Part shown: positions 26,573 through 34,723 of the stretch, piece after piece | Layout: every line of letters starts with the position of its first letter | How positions within the stretch are numbered: position 1 is the first letter of the stretch | Assembly: GCF_002312815.1 (NCBI RefSeq) | Contig: NZ_NKQJ01000002.1 | Coordinates: forward strand, 51,013 to 115,012 | Direction of reading: 5' to 3' | Source: Agaribacterium haliotis | GTDB taxonomy: Bacteria; Pseudomonadota; Gammaproteobacteria; Pseudomonadales; Cellvibrionaceae | DNA length: 64,000 nucleotides | Notes under the pieces: model-generated | Databases searched by the model: none | What the model saw: only the letters and a program-made list of their open reading frames with translations | Told to the model about the DNA's origin: nothing | Made by a program: the position numbers and the translations under genes

Positions 26573-28672
26573 ATGCCCCATATTTATAATAAATTTTTTA
26601 AACGGCCTCAGCGCTGGCTGGTATTTGTGTTTTGTTTGTTGGCAGCACTTTGCGCCTGTGAGCAACAAGAAGGCAAACAGCCGGGCCCAAACAGCGGCAA
26701 ACAACAGCAGCCGTCGCCAAGCCCATCGCCGCCTTATTTATCAACCGCGGATTTTGGCCCGATTCAGGTTCACGGGCGCCTGCGTTTTATCGCCCCGCGC
26801 GGCCTAGCTGAAGAACAGGCGGTCTCCGACAGAGCCCCGGTATTAAAAGAGTTCTACGACCTCGCCGAAGCGTTTGCCAAGCGCCTCGAACTTGAAGCTG
26901 AATGGATTTGGGTCGACGATAGAAATGAACTAATCCCCGCCCTGCTCGAAGGCCGCGGCGACTTAATTATCAGCAATATGAGCGTTACCGAAAAGCGCCA
27001 GCAGCTTGTCAGCTACAGCCGCTCGCTTGCCCACGTTGACGAAGTTGTCATTAAACACAAACAGGCCAGCGACCAGCTGCGTTTTTTTGTCGGCCAGGGC
27101 AGCGCTTTTGTTGAAAGCCTCGAACAAAATGGCATTGCCGATGTAGAGCTGATGCCGGCAAATAAAAGCGCCTACGACTGGCTCAGCTGGATTGAAGAAG
27201 ACAGCAGCCGCGCAACCGTGCTCGACAGCAATATCGCCCGCGATTTAATTGAGTATTTCCCCAAACTTAGCATTGCCGAAACCTTAAAAAAACACCGGCG
27301 CATCGCCTGGGCTGTGCGCCAGGACAACCCCGATTTGCTGACCTACCTCAATCACTTCCTGGTTGAACACCACATCGCCGCCAGTGTCGCCAGCAATGAA
27401 AAGCTCGGCTGGGCAGACATAAAAAAACGCGGCGAGCTGCGCATGCTAACGCTAAACAATCCGGCCAGTTATTTTTTGTGGAAAGGCGAGCAAATGGGTT
27501 TTGACTACGACTTAGTCAAAAAATTTGCCGAAGAAAACAAGCTGCGCCTGTCAGTGATTGTTAAAAACAATATGCCCGAGCTTATTGAAGCGCTGCAAAG
27601 TGGTGAAGGCGACTTAATTGCCGCCTCGATGACTGTTAGCGAAAAACGGGCCGAGCAGGGCCTGCGTTTTAGCCGCCCCTACCTCTACGTCGATGAACTG
27701 ATTGTCACCCGCGCCGATGCAGAAGCAATTAAAGATGTTAGCGAACTCGCCGGGCTTAAAGTTGCGGTCAATCCTACTACGGTGTTTTACCAGCGTTTAA
27801 GAAAGCTGCAAGAACAGGGCATAGATTTGCAGATTATCGAACGCCCCGACGCCAGCAGTGAAATGCTGCTGCAGGAACTAGATTTACACAAAGCCGACTT
27901 TGCCGTAGCGGACAGCCACCTTGTCGCGCTTGAAAAAACCTATCACGAGCATATCAAAGAGCAGCTTGCACTTAGCACAGACAATAAAATTGCCTGGGGC
28001 CTCAGGCCCGAGCAAGACAAGCTCTCAGAGGCGCTGGGCCGATTTATAAAAAAGCACTACAAAGGTTTGTTTTACAACGTAACCTACAACAAGTATTTCA
28101 AAAATGAAAAACGCATATTGAAATATCAAAAGGCCCGCGTGCGCCCCGGTGAAGCGCTGTCCCCCTATGACGAGCTGACCAAACGCCTATCATATGAATA
28201 CCAGATGGATTGGCGCCTGGTCACATCACAGATGTATCAGGAAAGTAAATTCAACCCCAAAGCGCGCTCGTATGCTGGCGCACAGGGTTTAATGCAGGTG
28301 CTACCCCGCACCGGGCGGGAATTTGGTTTTAATAAACTTACCGACCCTGAAATTGGTATCGAAGCGGGCCTGGCATATATGGAGTGGCTCAAAGAACGTT
28401 TTCCCGGCGACCTGGCTTTTGAAGAGCGCCTGTATTTTAGCCTTGCCAGTTACAACGCTGGCGCCAGTCACGTGCGCGATGCAAGGCGCCTTGCCAGCCA
28501 ACTCGGCTACGACGAGCAGCGCTGGTTTGGCAATGTTGAAAAAGCCATGCTGTTGCTGTCTAAGCCGGAATATTATCAAAAAGCGCGCTTTGGTTATGTG
28601 CGCGGCCGTGAGCCAGTCAACTACGTCAGAGATATTCGCGATCGCTACCTTGCGTACCTAAGCGCTCAGTAA
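26573..28672 (+). CDS. MltF-like membrane-bound lytic transglycosylase with two SBP_bac_3 modules
   Basis: 699 aa versus about 520 for E. coli MltF. A lipoprotein-like signal ends in LLAALCAC, so outer-membrane anchoring is likely. There are two consecutive solute-binding modules, ~65-275 (GRLRFIAPRG...GRGDLIISNMSVTEKR) and ~288-500 (GELRMLTLNN...GEGDLIAASMTVSEKR); the repeated GDLI-x(4)-TVSEKR motif shows that they are duplicates. The C-terminal SLT domain (~535-650) has the catalytic Glu557 in QMYQESKFNPKARSYAGAQGLMQVLP and the later SLASYNAG motif. The enzyme cleaves peptidoglycan glycan strands non-hydrolytically; in MltF the SBP module binds muropeptides or amino acids to regulate activity. 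A perfect palindrome terminator follows. Confidence 0.9.
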   Translation: MPHIYNKFFKRPQRWLVFVFCLLAALCACEQQEGKQPGPNSGKQQQPSPSPSPPYLSTADFGPIQVHGRLRFIAPRGLAEEQAVSDRAPVLKEFYDLAEAFAKRLELEAEWIWVDDRNELIPALLEGRGDLIISNMSVTEKRQQLVSYSRSLAHVDEVVIKHKQASDQLRFFVGQGSAFVESLEQNGIADVELMPANKSAYDWLSWIEEDSSRATVLDSNIARDLIEYFPKLSIAETLKKHRRIAWAVRQDNPDLLTYLNHFLVEHHIAASVASNEKLGWADIKKRGELRMLTLNNPASYFLWKGEQMGFDYDLVKKFAEENKLRLSVIVKNNMPELIEALQSGEGDLIAASMTVSEKRAEQGLRFSRPYLYVDELIVTRADAEAIKDVSELAGLKVAVNPTTVFYQRLRKLQEQGIDLQIIERPDASSEMLLQELDLHKADFAVADSHLVALEKTYHEHIKEQLALSTDNKIAWGLRPEQDKLSEALGRFIKKHYKGLFYNVTYNKYFKNEKRILKYQKARVRPGEALSPYDELTKRLSYEYQMDWRLVTSQMYQESKFNPKARSYAGAQGLMQVLPRTGREFGFNKLTDPEIGIEAGLAYMEWLKERFPGDLAFEERLYFSLASYNAGASHVRDARRLASQLGYDEQRWFGNVEKAMLLLSKPEYYQKARFGYVRGREPVNYVRDIRDRYLAYLSAQ

Positions 28673-28684
28673 ATTTTTCCTATT

Positions 28685-28720
28685 ATCGCGAAGGTAAAAC
28701 TTAAGTTTTACCTTCGCGAT
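28685..28720. terminator. 36-bp perfect palindrome terminator between convergent genes
   Basis: Arms ATCGCGAAGGTAAAACTT and its exact complement. On the plus strand it is followed by TTTTG, giving the transglycosylase gene an intrinsic terminator. It overlaps the last codons and stop of the convergent DJ-1/PfpI gene, so it is both coding and regulatory. For the minus strand the following AATAGGAAAAATTT is not a T-run. Confidence 0.8.
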
Positions 28721-29297
28721 TTTGTGTCCAGTCAAACTCCATCTGCCTGGCGGTTTTGTGCGCTAATTCCCGGCTGTGTAACTTACTTACTAAATGTAAG
28801 CTCATATCAATGCCGGCGGATATGCCCCCAGAGCTAACAACACTGCCCTCATCTACCCAGCGCTGATTCTCTACAACATCTAAATCAGGAAAAGCCGCAC
28901 GCAAATCTGCAATATCTTGCCAGTGAGTGGTTACTTTCTGTGTTGAAACAAGCCCGGCTTTAGCCAGTAAAAATACACCGGTGCAGACCGACGCAACTAA
29001 CTTAGCTGTTTTTGCCTGCGCTTGTATCCAGTTTAGCACTGGCTCTTTGCCCATCTCGGCGTTGTGCACCCCGCCCACCACAATTAACACATCAATATCC
29101 GGGTGCCCCTCAAAACTATAATCCGCTTGCACCTTGTAAGCGCCGCGTGCGCTAACCGTGCCACCGTGTTCACTGACCAAAAACACATTAAAAACATCGG
29201 CTTCATCCGAAATTCTAGCGGCCGTTGAAAACACTTCAAAAGGCCCTGAAAAATCTAAAACCTCAGCCTCGTCGTAAATATAAATAGCAATATTCAT
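28701..29297 (-). CDS. DJ-1/PfpI (GATase1-like) family protein
   Basis: 198 aa, complete. The family pattern is clear: MNIAIYIYDEAEVLDFSGPFEVFSTA with the conserved acidic residue early, DVLIVVGGVHNAE, and the nucleophile elbow VASVCTGVFLLAKAGL with Cys105, followed by the TTHW and SSGGISAGIDM motifs shared with isonitrile-hydratase-like and AraC N-terminal DJ-1 domains. No DNA-binding domain follows, so it is a stand-alone enzyme or chaperone-like protein. The actual reaction (isonitrile hydratase, glyoxalase, other) cannot be told. Its last codons form half of the terminator palindrome shared with the upstream convergent gene. The tautomerase gene lies 103 bp upstream on the same strand. 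Confidence 0.9.
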   Translation of the reverse strand: MNIAIYIYDEAEVLDFSGPFEVFSTAARISDEADVFNVFLVSEHGGTVSARGAYKVQADYSFEGHPDIDVLIVVGGVHNAEMGKEPVLNWIQAQAKTAKLVASVCTGVFLLAKAGLVSTQKVTTHWQDIADLRAAFPDLDVVENQRWVDEGSVVSSGGISAGIDMSLHLVSKLHSRELAHKTARQMEFDWTQNREGKT

Positions 29298-29400
29298 AGC
29301 ACTGCCCCCATCGCGAACCTTAACATCTATGGTTTATCCGGCATCTAAACTCAAGCTAAGGTTGAGAGATTAAGATTTTTTAAACCCGGGCCTGTTGCCA

Positions 29401-29601
29401 CTAAGCCTGAGACTTTTTCCAATCATCGGTTAGCAAACCTGCATAACCCCAGTTTTCTTCTTCAATTTCCTGAATCACAATATGGGTATGCTCGGGTTTT
29501 TTAGCTAAAACACGCTGCAAAGAATCAGTAATATCTTTAACAATTTCTTTTTTTTGCTGCCTAGTCGCACCAGCAGTGATTTGAACATTCACGTATGGCA
29601 T
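29401..29601 (-). CDS. 4-oxalocrotonate tautomerase-family small enzyme
   Basis: 66 aa, the size of a single 4-OT subunit. After removal of Met the chain begins with Pro, the catalytic general base of the superfamily (PYVNVQITAGATRQQKKEIVKDITDSL). The EHTHIVIQEIEEENWGYAGLL segment matches the second beta-alpha unit. Such proteins work as hexamers or related assemblies on keto-enol substrates. The natural substrate is unknown, and no aromatic meta-cleavage genes lie nearby. The stop codon lies inside a sequence resembling an end of the MITE family described here (29388-29405). Confidence 0.88.
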   Translation of the reverse strand: MPYVNVQITAGATRQQKKEIVKDITDSLQRVLAKKPEHTHIVIQEIEEENWGYAGLLTDDWKKSQA

Positions 29602-29707
29602 TTAAACCTCACACTATAAAATTAGTATATTAAAAACCGAAAAGTAGTATTAGAAAATAAAAACACACTCAAAGCGGACGAAGCGTCATAAGTGATACGA
29701 ACAAGTA

Positions 29708-30082
29708 CTACGACGTTCGCGCATGAAAATACCACCACAATAGAGGCAGCATAATGACAACTTCAATGCCAACATTCAGCCACTGTTTTACAACCGAACC
29801 GTCAAGCGCTATACCGATCAATCTTGCAAGCAACAAACCAAACATCAGTGATACGCATGTTGCTGCGGCGGTGGCGTTCCACGGAGTCCATTGGTGGTGA
29901 AATAAAAGCAGGCAGCCAAAACCGATAATCAAGCCCCACCAAATTCGCCGCTCCACGGCTAAAAAAGGGTCACTGGGAACCGGTTTTTTACTCACAAACT
30001 CAGGGTTCCAAACTAAAAACACCCCGACCAGTATTAACACAACACCAACAAAACGATAAACAGCAATACTATCCATAGCCAA
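29708..30082 (-). CDS. Small four-helix membrane protein (DUF4345-like)
   Basis: 124 aa with four hydrophobic segments (YRFVGVVLILVGVFLVW, IWWGLIIGFGCLLLF, ATCVSLMFGLLLARLIGI, VVIMLPLLWWYF). The spacing and the R-x-GI-A-L-DG loop after helix 3 resemble DUF4345-type inner-membrane proteins; I am not certain of the family. There is no enzymatic motif. The start could be 30082 or the ATG two codons later. It lies 106 bp upstream of the tautomerase gene and 162 bp downstream of the VOC gene on the same strand. Confidence 0.7.
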   Translation of the reverse strand: MAMDSIAVYRFVGVVLILVGVFLVWNPEFVSKKPVPSDPFLAVERRIWWGLIIGFGCLLLFHHQWTPWNATAAATCVSLMFGLLLARLIGIALDGSVVKQWLNVGIEVVIMLPLLWWYFHARTS

Positions 30083-30244
30083 AACACCGTATCAGTCAAA
30101 AAAAAACATGCCCCAAAACAGATACAGTACACCCGGAACTTGCCTAAAGAAAGAGCCGGGCACGATATGCTATGCGCTTAATAAAAATGTAACATTGCAA
30201 GAAAAATAAAAGCGAGATCACTGCTTAAAACTGATTGAGCTAAT

Positions 30245-30601
30245 TTAGTCAGAAAAGCACAATTTATTTTTATCCAGATCCCTAACATAAGCAGAAAAGC
30301 GCGGGCCTCGTTGCCCCGGCTGACCTTCACAAACACCACCTAAGGCTAAGGCCAAACTGTGCATTCGCTTCACCTCTTGTGCGGTACCGACATTAAAACC
30401 AAGCATGCTGCCATTGCCATGTGTTGCGGCTTTGCCGTCAAAAGGAAGGGCAACGGAAAATGCAAAACCATCCCCCAGCCAGTACGTCATCCTATCTGAT
30501 GGCACCAGCTTCTCTAAATTCAAACCTTCAAAAAGCGAATCGTAAAATTTAGTTGCAGCGGCCATATTATTACTGCCGACAACAAAGTAGTTCATTTTCA
30601 C
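30245..30601 (-). CDS. VOC/glyoxalase-superfamily protein
   Basis: 118 aa, one vicinal-oxygen-chelate module. It has the typical start MNYFVVGSNNMAAATKFYDSLFEGLNLE, the WLGDGFAFSVALPFDGKAATHGNGSMLGFNV middle strand and the closing RGPRFSAYVRDLDKNKLCF strand. Such proteins act as dimers on small molecules, or bind drugs. The metal-binding His/Glu set is incomplete in my reading, so catalytic activity is unclear. A 13-bp hairpin lies 40 bp upstream, between this gene and the beta-lactamase gene. Confidence 0.85.
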   Translation of the reverse strand: MKMNYFVVGSNNMAAATKFYDSLFEGLNLEKLVPSDRMTYWLGDGFAFSVALPFDGKAATHGNGSMLGFNVGTAQEVKRMHSLALALGGVCEGQPGQRGPRFSAYVRDLDKNKLCFSD

Positions 30602-30640
30602 GATCTAATCTCCAACTGGGTAAAAGACCGATCATATCTT

Positions 30641-30671
30641 TATGCTACTGACACCCTATGTCAGTAGCATA
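30641..30671. repeat. Inverted repeat between bla and the VOC gene
   Basis: Perfect 13-bp arms (TATGCTACTGACA and complement) around five bases. In the direction of transcription (minus) the T-run precedes the stem and AAAG follows it, so it is not a classical terminator. It could be an operator or leader hairpin for the VOC gene. Confidence 0.5.
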
Positions 30672-30715
30672 AAAAACATGTCAAAACCCAATAACAACGA
30701 CAGAAACAAGCACAA

Positions 30716-31618
30716 CTAACCTAGCGCCCATTGAGCGGCAATTTTTCCCACTTCGGCAAGTACCGCCTCGTGCCTGGCCTCTATCTTTTCAGTGTATTCA
30801 CCACTATCAAAATAGGCGGCAATAATTATTGGGTTTTTGCCGGGCGGAAATGTAATCGCAACATCGTTGCACTTGTTGGTTGTACCTTGCGTGCGCCCGG
30901 TTCCGGTTTTATTACCTGTTTGCCATTCAACGGGAAGGCCGGCTCGCAGCCGCCTGGCTCCGGTAGCCGTGCTTTGTGTCCAAGCTAGAAGCTGCTTACG
31001 TGTCGTATCGCGCAAGACATCAGCGGTTAAAATCCTCGCCACCAGCTGAGCATAAGCAAGCGGTGAGGTGGTATCGCGCATATCGGCCGAAAGCACCAGG
31101 CCCAGGTCTGGTTCATAACGGTCGAGGCGAGTGACGGTATCGCCCATGTCTCGATATTTAGCGGTGACAGCAGCAGGGCCACCCAGGCGCTTCACCAACA
31201 GGTTGGCTGCAACACCATCGCTCCACTGCTGCGCCGCCTGCGCTAACGTCTTTATGCTCAGGCCACCCTCGGCGAGGTGTTTTTTAGTCACCGGCGCCCA
31301 GGGTAAAAGATCGCCTTCAGAATAAGGCAATATCTCATCCAGGTTTAAACGCCCGTGATCAGCCTCGCGCAAACAGGCGGCAACCATTGCCAATTTAAAC
31401 GTAGAACAGGTTGCAAAGCGCTCATCTAAACGGTTGCCAGTTACTTCGCCTGTCACCGTATCGAGCAAACACACACCAAGGCGCGCCTGCCCCTGCTCCA
31501 GGGCCTGAATCCGCGTAGCAGCATCAAAGCGGCGCGCAGATTTACTGCTTGCGAAAGACGATACAGCTGCACTTGCAGCTGCAGAGCCAATTAAAAAACT
31601 GCGCCGTGAAAACATCAA
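30716..31618 (-). CDS. bla: Class A serine beta-lactamase with Tat signal
   Basis: 300 aa. The N terminus has a twin-arginine motif (SRRSFLIGSAAASA), suggesting Tat export in folded form. Catalytic motifs by residue in this protein: Ser72-x-x-Lys75 (CSTFK; Ambler 70-73), Ser133-Asp134-Gly135 (Ambler SDN, here SDG), Arg-Tyr-Glu169-Pro (Ambler Glu166, RYEPDLG) and Lys237-Thr-Gly239 (NKTGTGRT; Ambler KTG). The usual Asn132 and Asn170 are therefore both Gly in this reading. The first change is known from Mycobacterium tuberculosis BlaC. RDTTSP is conserved. Activity against penicillins is expected; the spectrum cannot be predicted from sequence. No regulator of AmpR type or mobile-element gene is adjacent, so it looks chromosomal. 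Confidence 0.93.
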   Translation of the reverse strand: MMFSRRSFLIGSAAASAAVSSFASSKSARRFDAATRIQALEQGQARLGVCLLDTVTGEVTGNRLDERFATCSTFKLAMVAACLREADHGRLNLDEILPYSEGDLLPWAPVTKKHLAEGGLSIKTLAQAAQQWSDGVAANLLVKRLGGPAAVTAKYRDMGDTVTRLDRYEPDLGLVLSADMRDTTSPLAYAQLVARILTADVLRDTTRKQLLAWTQSTATGARRLRAGLPVEWQTGNKTGTGRTQGTTNKCNDVAITFPPGKNPIIIAAYFDSGEYTEKIEARHEAVLAEVGKIAAQWALG

Positions 31619-31794
31619 TCAAATCCTTTTTCATATAAAAATAATTTTTCCAAATACGCCCATCGCCTCTGTGTGAAAGAAAGACGTAAGATGCGATCGA
31701 CTAGGCCGCGTTACTGCTAAAATTGCAGGCGCGTATCGCCCACCGCCACGACAATGGCGTTGACCAGCTCATGCATACACGACCGGCTCAATAC

Positions 31795-32061
31795 TAGGGC
31801 CTGTTAACACTAATTAAATACGCTCTGCTGGAGCCTGAATATTCGCCCAGAAAGGCACTTTGAGCGCAGTTTAGCAAGCTAAATAAGCGAGAAGTAACGC
31901 ATCGGGGCGGATATTCAGGCCCAGCCCTTCGGGTTGTGCCCCTCATCCCGCTCTCTGTGTTGTTTGTCGCTTATTTGGAACAACCAAACTGCGCTCCAAA
32001 CGCCTTGATAGCAGAATGAGGGGCGCAACAGAGTGCATTTAATTAGTGTTAACAGGCCCTA
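31795..32061. mobile_element. MITE-like fold-back element, copy 2 (inverted relative to copy 1)
   Basis: The core, 31796-32060, is again 265 bp with the same perfect termini, flanked by TA on both sides. Read as reverse complement it differs from copy 1 at about seven positions (my count by eye), so the two are recent relatives. It ends 3 bp after the stop codon of ppiC, which is transcribed toward it. It fills most of the 445-bp gap between bla and ppiC; the remaining part (31619-31794) is the bla upstream region with no gene seen. Confidence 0.85.
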
Positions 32062-32063
32062 AG

Positions 32064-32345
32064 CTAATCCCGATATATCGTTTCAATCAAATGATAACCA
32101 AAGGGCGTTTTAATTGGTCCGTGCACGGTTAGTATGGCTTTGCCAAAAACAACCTGATCAAAGGCTTTAACCATGTCGCCCTGACTAAACTCGCCAAGGT
32201 TGCCGTCATTTTTCTTGGATGGGCACTGGGAGTACTTTCGCGCCAAGGTGCCAAAGTCCGCGCCTTTGGCTAGCTGCTGTTTTATTTTCAGCGCTTCATT
32301 TTTGTTCTTTACCAGGATGTGGCGAGCACTTGCGCGCTTTTTCAT
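32064..32345 (-). CDS. ppiC: Parvulin-type peptidyl-prolyl isomerase PpiC
   Basis: 93 aa, one parvulin domain and nothing else, the same size as E. coli PpiC (93 aa). Conserved blocks: ARHILVKNKNEAL at the start, KGADFGTLARKYSQCPSKKNDGNLGEFSQGDMVKAFDQVVF in the middle and PIKTPFGYHLIETIYRD at the end, including the active-site Cys in SQCPS, the Met/Phe pocket and both His residues. It is cytosolic (no signal) and accelerates cis/trans isomerisation of prolyl bonds. It stands alone on the minus strand; its stop codon is 3 bp from the MITE copy 2. Confidence 0.95.
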   Translation of the reverse strand: MKKRASARHILVKNKNEALKIKQQLAKGADFGTLARKYSQCPSKKNDGNLGEFSQGDMVKAFDQVVFGKAILTVHGPIKTPFGYHLIETIYRD

Positions 32346-32606
32346 GCTTTTGTCTCTACAGCTAAAACTGCAAAGTATAAAGCTGTTTTAAGCGTAACGC
32401 GAAAGCCAGGATAAAGATAAGCTTGCTCTCGCTAGCGCTGGGCCGAAGCGAGCTTTGCCCGGCGAGGGCAAAGAAGTCGTCAACCGTATTAGGAGCTAGA
32501 GCCAAGCACTTTAATAGCTCAACTATATAACCCACTGCACGATTGCCCACTACGTGGCGCAACTACATAGCTCAACAATATAGCTCAACAATATCGCTGA
32601 AGCTTC

Positions 32607-32852
32607 TTAAGCTTCAGCCTTCTGTATATGAGAGTACAGCGAATCTTTCAAGGCCGCTCGCTTGCTCTTTTTCTGGTGCATCAGTTCGTCATCAATCGGG
32701 GAGCCTTCCAGCTCCAGCTCCCGGATTTCTTCGTCAAGGCTGTTATAGGTTTTGGCGGCTTCGGCAAACTCGCCATCGGTCTTAATAAGTTTTTTGATGA
32801 TCACTGCAGATTGCGGGAACTCGTTTAACAAAGAGTGCTTTTCACCCAACAT
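32607..32852 (-). CDS. DUF465/YdcH-family small protein
   Basis: 81 aa. It matches the DUF465 (YdcH) layout: a short N-terminal helix MLGEKHSLLNEFPQ, then FAEAAKTYNSLDEEIRELE, and a charged second helix DDELMHQKKSKRAALKDSLYSHIQKA. The family forms small helical hairpins of unknown function. A strong AAGGAGG ribosome-binding site precedes the ATG. There is no clear operon partner; ppiC lies 261 bp downstream. Confidence 0.9.
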   Translation of the reverse strand: MLGEKHSLLNEFPQSAVIIKKLIKTDGEFAEAAKTYNSLDEEIRELELEGSPIDDELMHQKKSKRAALKDSLYSHIQKAEA

Positions 32853-33020
32853 AAAAGAACCTCCTTAACTATGGAATAATCAAAAGATCAAGTTTCTGCA
32901 GTGTACTCACTGCGTGCTTATGTTAATCCGGAAGATTATTTACAATAAAGGTCAAAGCAAAAATATGTGCCAAATATACACAAAATTTAATTTGATAAAT
33001 AAAGCGCCAACTCACGGCAC

Positions 33021-33842
33021 TTAATAATAACTCGAAGCTTTGATAAAGAATTCGTTGTATACCACCAGGCCCAAAGCCACGGCAAGCAGCAATAAACACA
33101 ATATAAATACAGATCGCCTACCGGGCCACAACATAAAACCTGCCGCCGACACTAACCACAAATGGGCGGCCAGCTTGTCTAGCTGCAAGTAGTTAAAACT
33201 AAGTAGGAACAATATCAACAGTATGCTGTTTACATCCCGAGTATAAATCGTACTAGCAAGCACTTGCTTATTTTTGTTGATTAACAAAGACAGGGCCGGA
33301 ACAAACATCAATGCAGACAGGGCGGCGATAAGCAAAGCAATTTTCATACTGCCACTTAAAGCCACAATCAGCGCAAGCACCGCAGCGGGGAAAAACGCAG
33401 CACACGCCAGCATCAGCTTCTGAGCTTGATTCTCTACTACCTCACTAGCAGGCCGGGAAACAACAAGTATCATTAGCAATAGCACTAACACAAGCTGTAC
33501 TAAATAAAGCCCGTGAGAATGTAAAGTAAAGTCATAACTCAACGCCGGCCACAACATCAGTACCGTACAACTAAGTAACGCCAAAAATCTCAGCGTTAGC
33601 TTAATAGGCTGCGCTACGGCTAGAAATGAAATCATAACAAGCGCGGGAACAAGCAAAATAAAGTAGTCATAAGCTTGCCGGGGTGGGAAATTTGGCAAGT
33701 TTATAATCCACGCATAAGGCACTAGCCACAGCAACAAATAGCATCTAGCTTTTGTTTTACCGGTCAAACCCGGCATAACATGCAATAAAACAGACAAAAA
33801 CAAAGGCAGCAAAGCTGCCTGGGTGAATAGACTTAATAACAT
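33021..33842 (-). CDS. Polytopic membrane protein of unknown function
   Basis: 273 aa, almost entirely hydrophobic, with about eight to nine membrane segments (for example LLSLFTQAALLPLFLSVLLHV, YFILLVPALVMISFLAV, LVLVLLLMILVV, VFILCLLLLAVALGLVVY). I recognise no family motif. It follows the YceI gene by 62 bp on the same strand, so it may be co-transcribed; some YceI proteins partner with small cytochrome-like membrane proteins, but no paired heme histidines are obvious here. Confidence 0.65.
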   Translation of the reverse strand: MLLSLFTQAALLPLFLSVLLHVMPGLTGKTKARCYLLLWLVPYAWIINLPNFPPRQAYDYFILLVPALVMISFLAVAQPIKLTLRFLALLSCTVLMLWPALSYDFTLHSHGLYLVQLVLVLLLMILVVSRPASEVVENQAQKLMLACAAFFPAAVLALIVALSGSMKIALLIAALSALMFVPALSLLINKNKQVLASTIYTRDVNSILLILFLLSFNYLQLDKLAAHLWLVSAAGFMLWPGRRSVFILCLLLLAVALGLVVYNEFFIKASSYY

Positions 33843-33904
33843 TAGATCACCGGGTGTTGAAGCTAAAGATCCAGACTTGCCGAAACTAAAGTCAGCTCCG
33901 GCCT

Positions 33905-34474
33905 TTATTTTTTTACGGCTTCAACAAAAATTTCTATTTCAATCTCATCGCCGATGCCACCGAGCATATAGTCCATGCCAAAGTCGCTGCGTTTGATTGT
34001 GGTTGTCGCGGAATAACCTATGCGCTCAAGGCCCCACGGGTCTTTTGCCTGCTTGCCTTCAACCAGCGCCAAGCTGATATTTTTCTTTACGCCAAGTAAA
34101 GTCAGCTCGCCACTTAAGCTTTTGCCGTCTTTGGACACTTGCAAGGGGCTGGTAAAACGCAATTCAGGAAACTGCTTGCTGTTAAAGAAGTCCGGGCTGC
34201 GCAGGTGCTCGTCGCGCTTTTGATGGTTGGTATCAATCGAAGCACTTTTAATTAGCACAACAAGTGAGCCCTGCTTCGCGTCTTTAACGATAATCTCGCC
34301 GCTAATATCGTTAAAACGCCCAACCAGCTTGGAATAACCGAGGTGATCAACCTTAAAACCCGCGTAGCTGTGGGCGGCATCAATATCGTATGTTCCCTTA
34401 GCTGGCAGAGCCTGCACGGCAGTGCTTAGCACGACAGTAAATATCAAGCCGGAAATTAAACGTACACTTTTCAT
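33905..34474 (-). CDS. YceI-family periplasmic lipid-binding-fold protein
   Basis: 189 aa. Signal peptide MKSVRLISGLIFTVVLSTAVQA, then a YceI domain: GTYDIDAAHSYAGFKVDHLGYSKLVGRFNDISGEI, the KRDEHLRSPDFFNSKQFPELRF block, LTLLGVKKNISL and the DFGMDYMLGGIGDEIEIEI end. The fold is a lipocalin-like barrel that binds polyisoprenoids or other amphiphiles in the periplasm. It is divergent from the LysR gene at 34724 across a 249-bp intergenic region, so LysR control is possible. Confidence 0.93.
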   Translation of the reverse strand: MKSVRLISGLIFTVVLSTAVQALPAKGTYDIDAAHSYAGFKVDHLGYSKLVGRFNDISGEIIVKDAKQGSLVVLIKSASIDTNHQKRDEHLRSPDFFNSKQFPELRFTSPLQVSKDGKSLSGELTLLGVKKNISLALVEGKQAKDPWGLERIGYSATTTIKRSDFGMDYMLGGIGDEIEIEIFVEAVKK

Positions 34475-34723
34475 CTGAATTCCTCTGTTTATCTATGTTG
34501 TAGATCGGTGTTGCATGTCGGTGTTGTAGCTCGATGTTGTATCTCTGTGTTTTTCAGCTCTGCATTGGCCAAGCCCCTGTAGGAAGCAGCCAGGCAATAC
34601 GGTCGCACGCCGAGCCCTATCGTTTAGCGGGAGAGATTATTTACTGCTTCAAATTAATACACAATAATGACATCTATCAACAAACTGTTTCTTATTGGTT
34701 AACACTAAAACGAGGCCTCTTAG

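Noticed and set aside
31619..32063. MITE as evidence that the beta-lactamase gene was acquired by transposition
   Set aside because: The element lies upstream of bla, carries no transposase, and the other two copies flank ordinary housekeeping-type genes; there is no paired element around bla.
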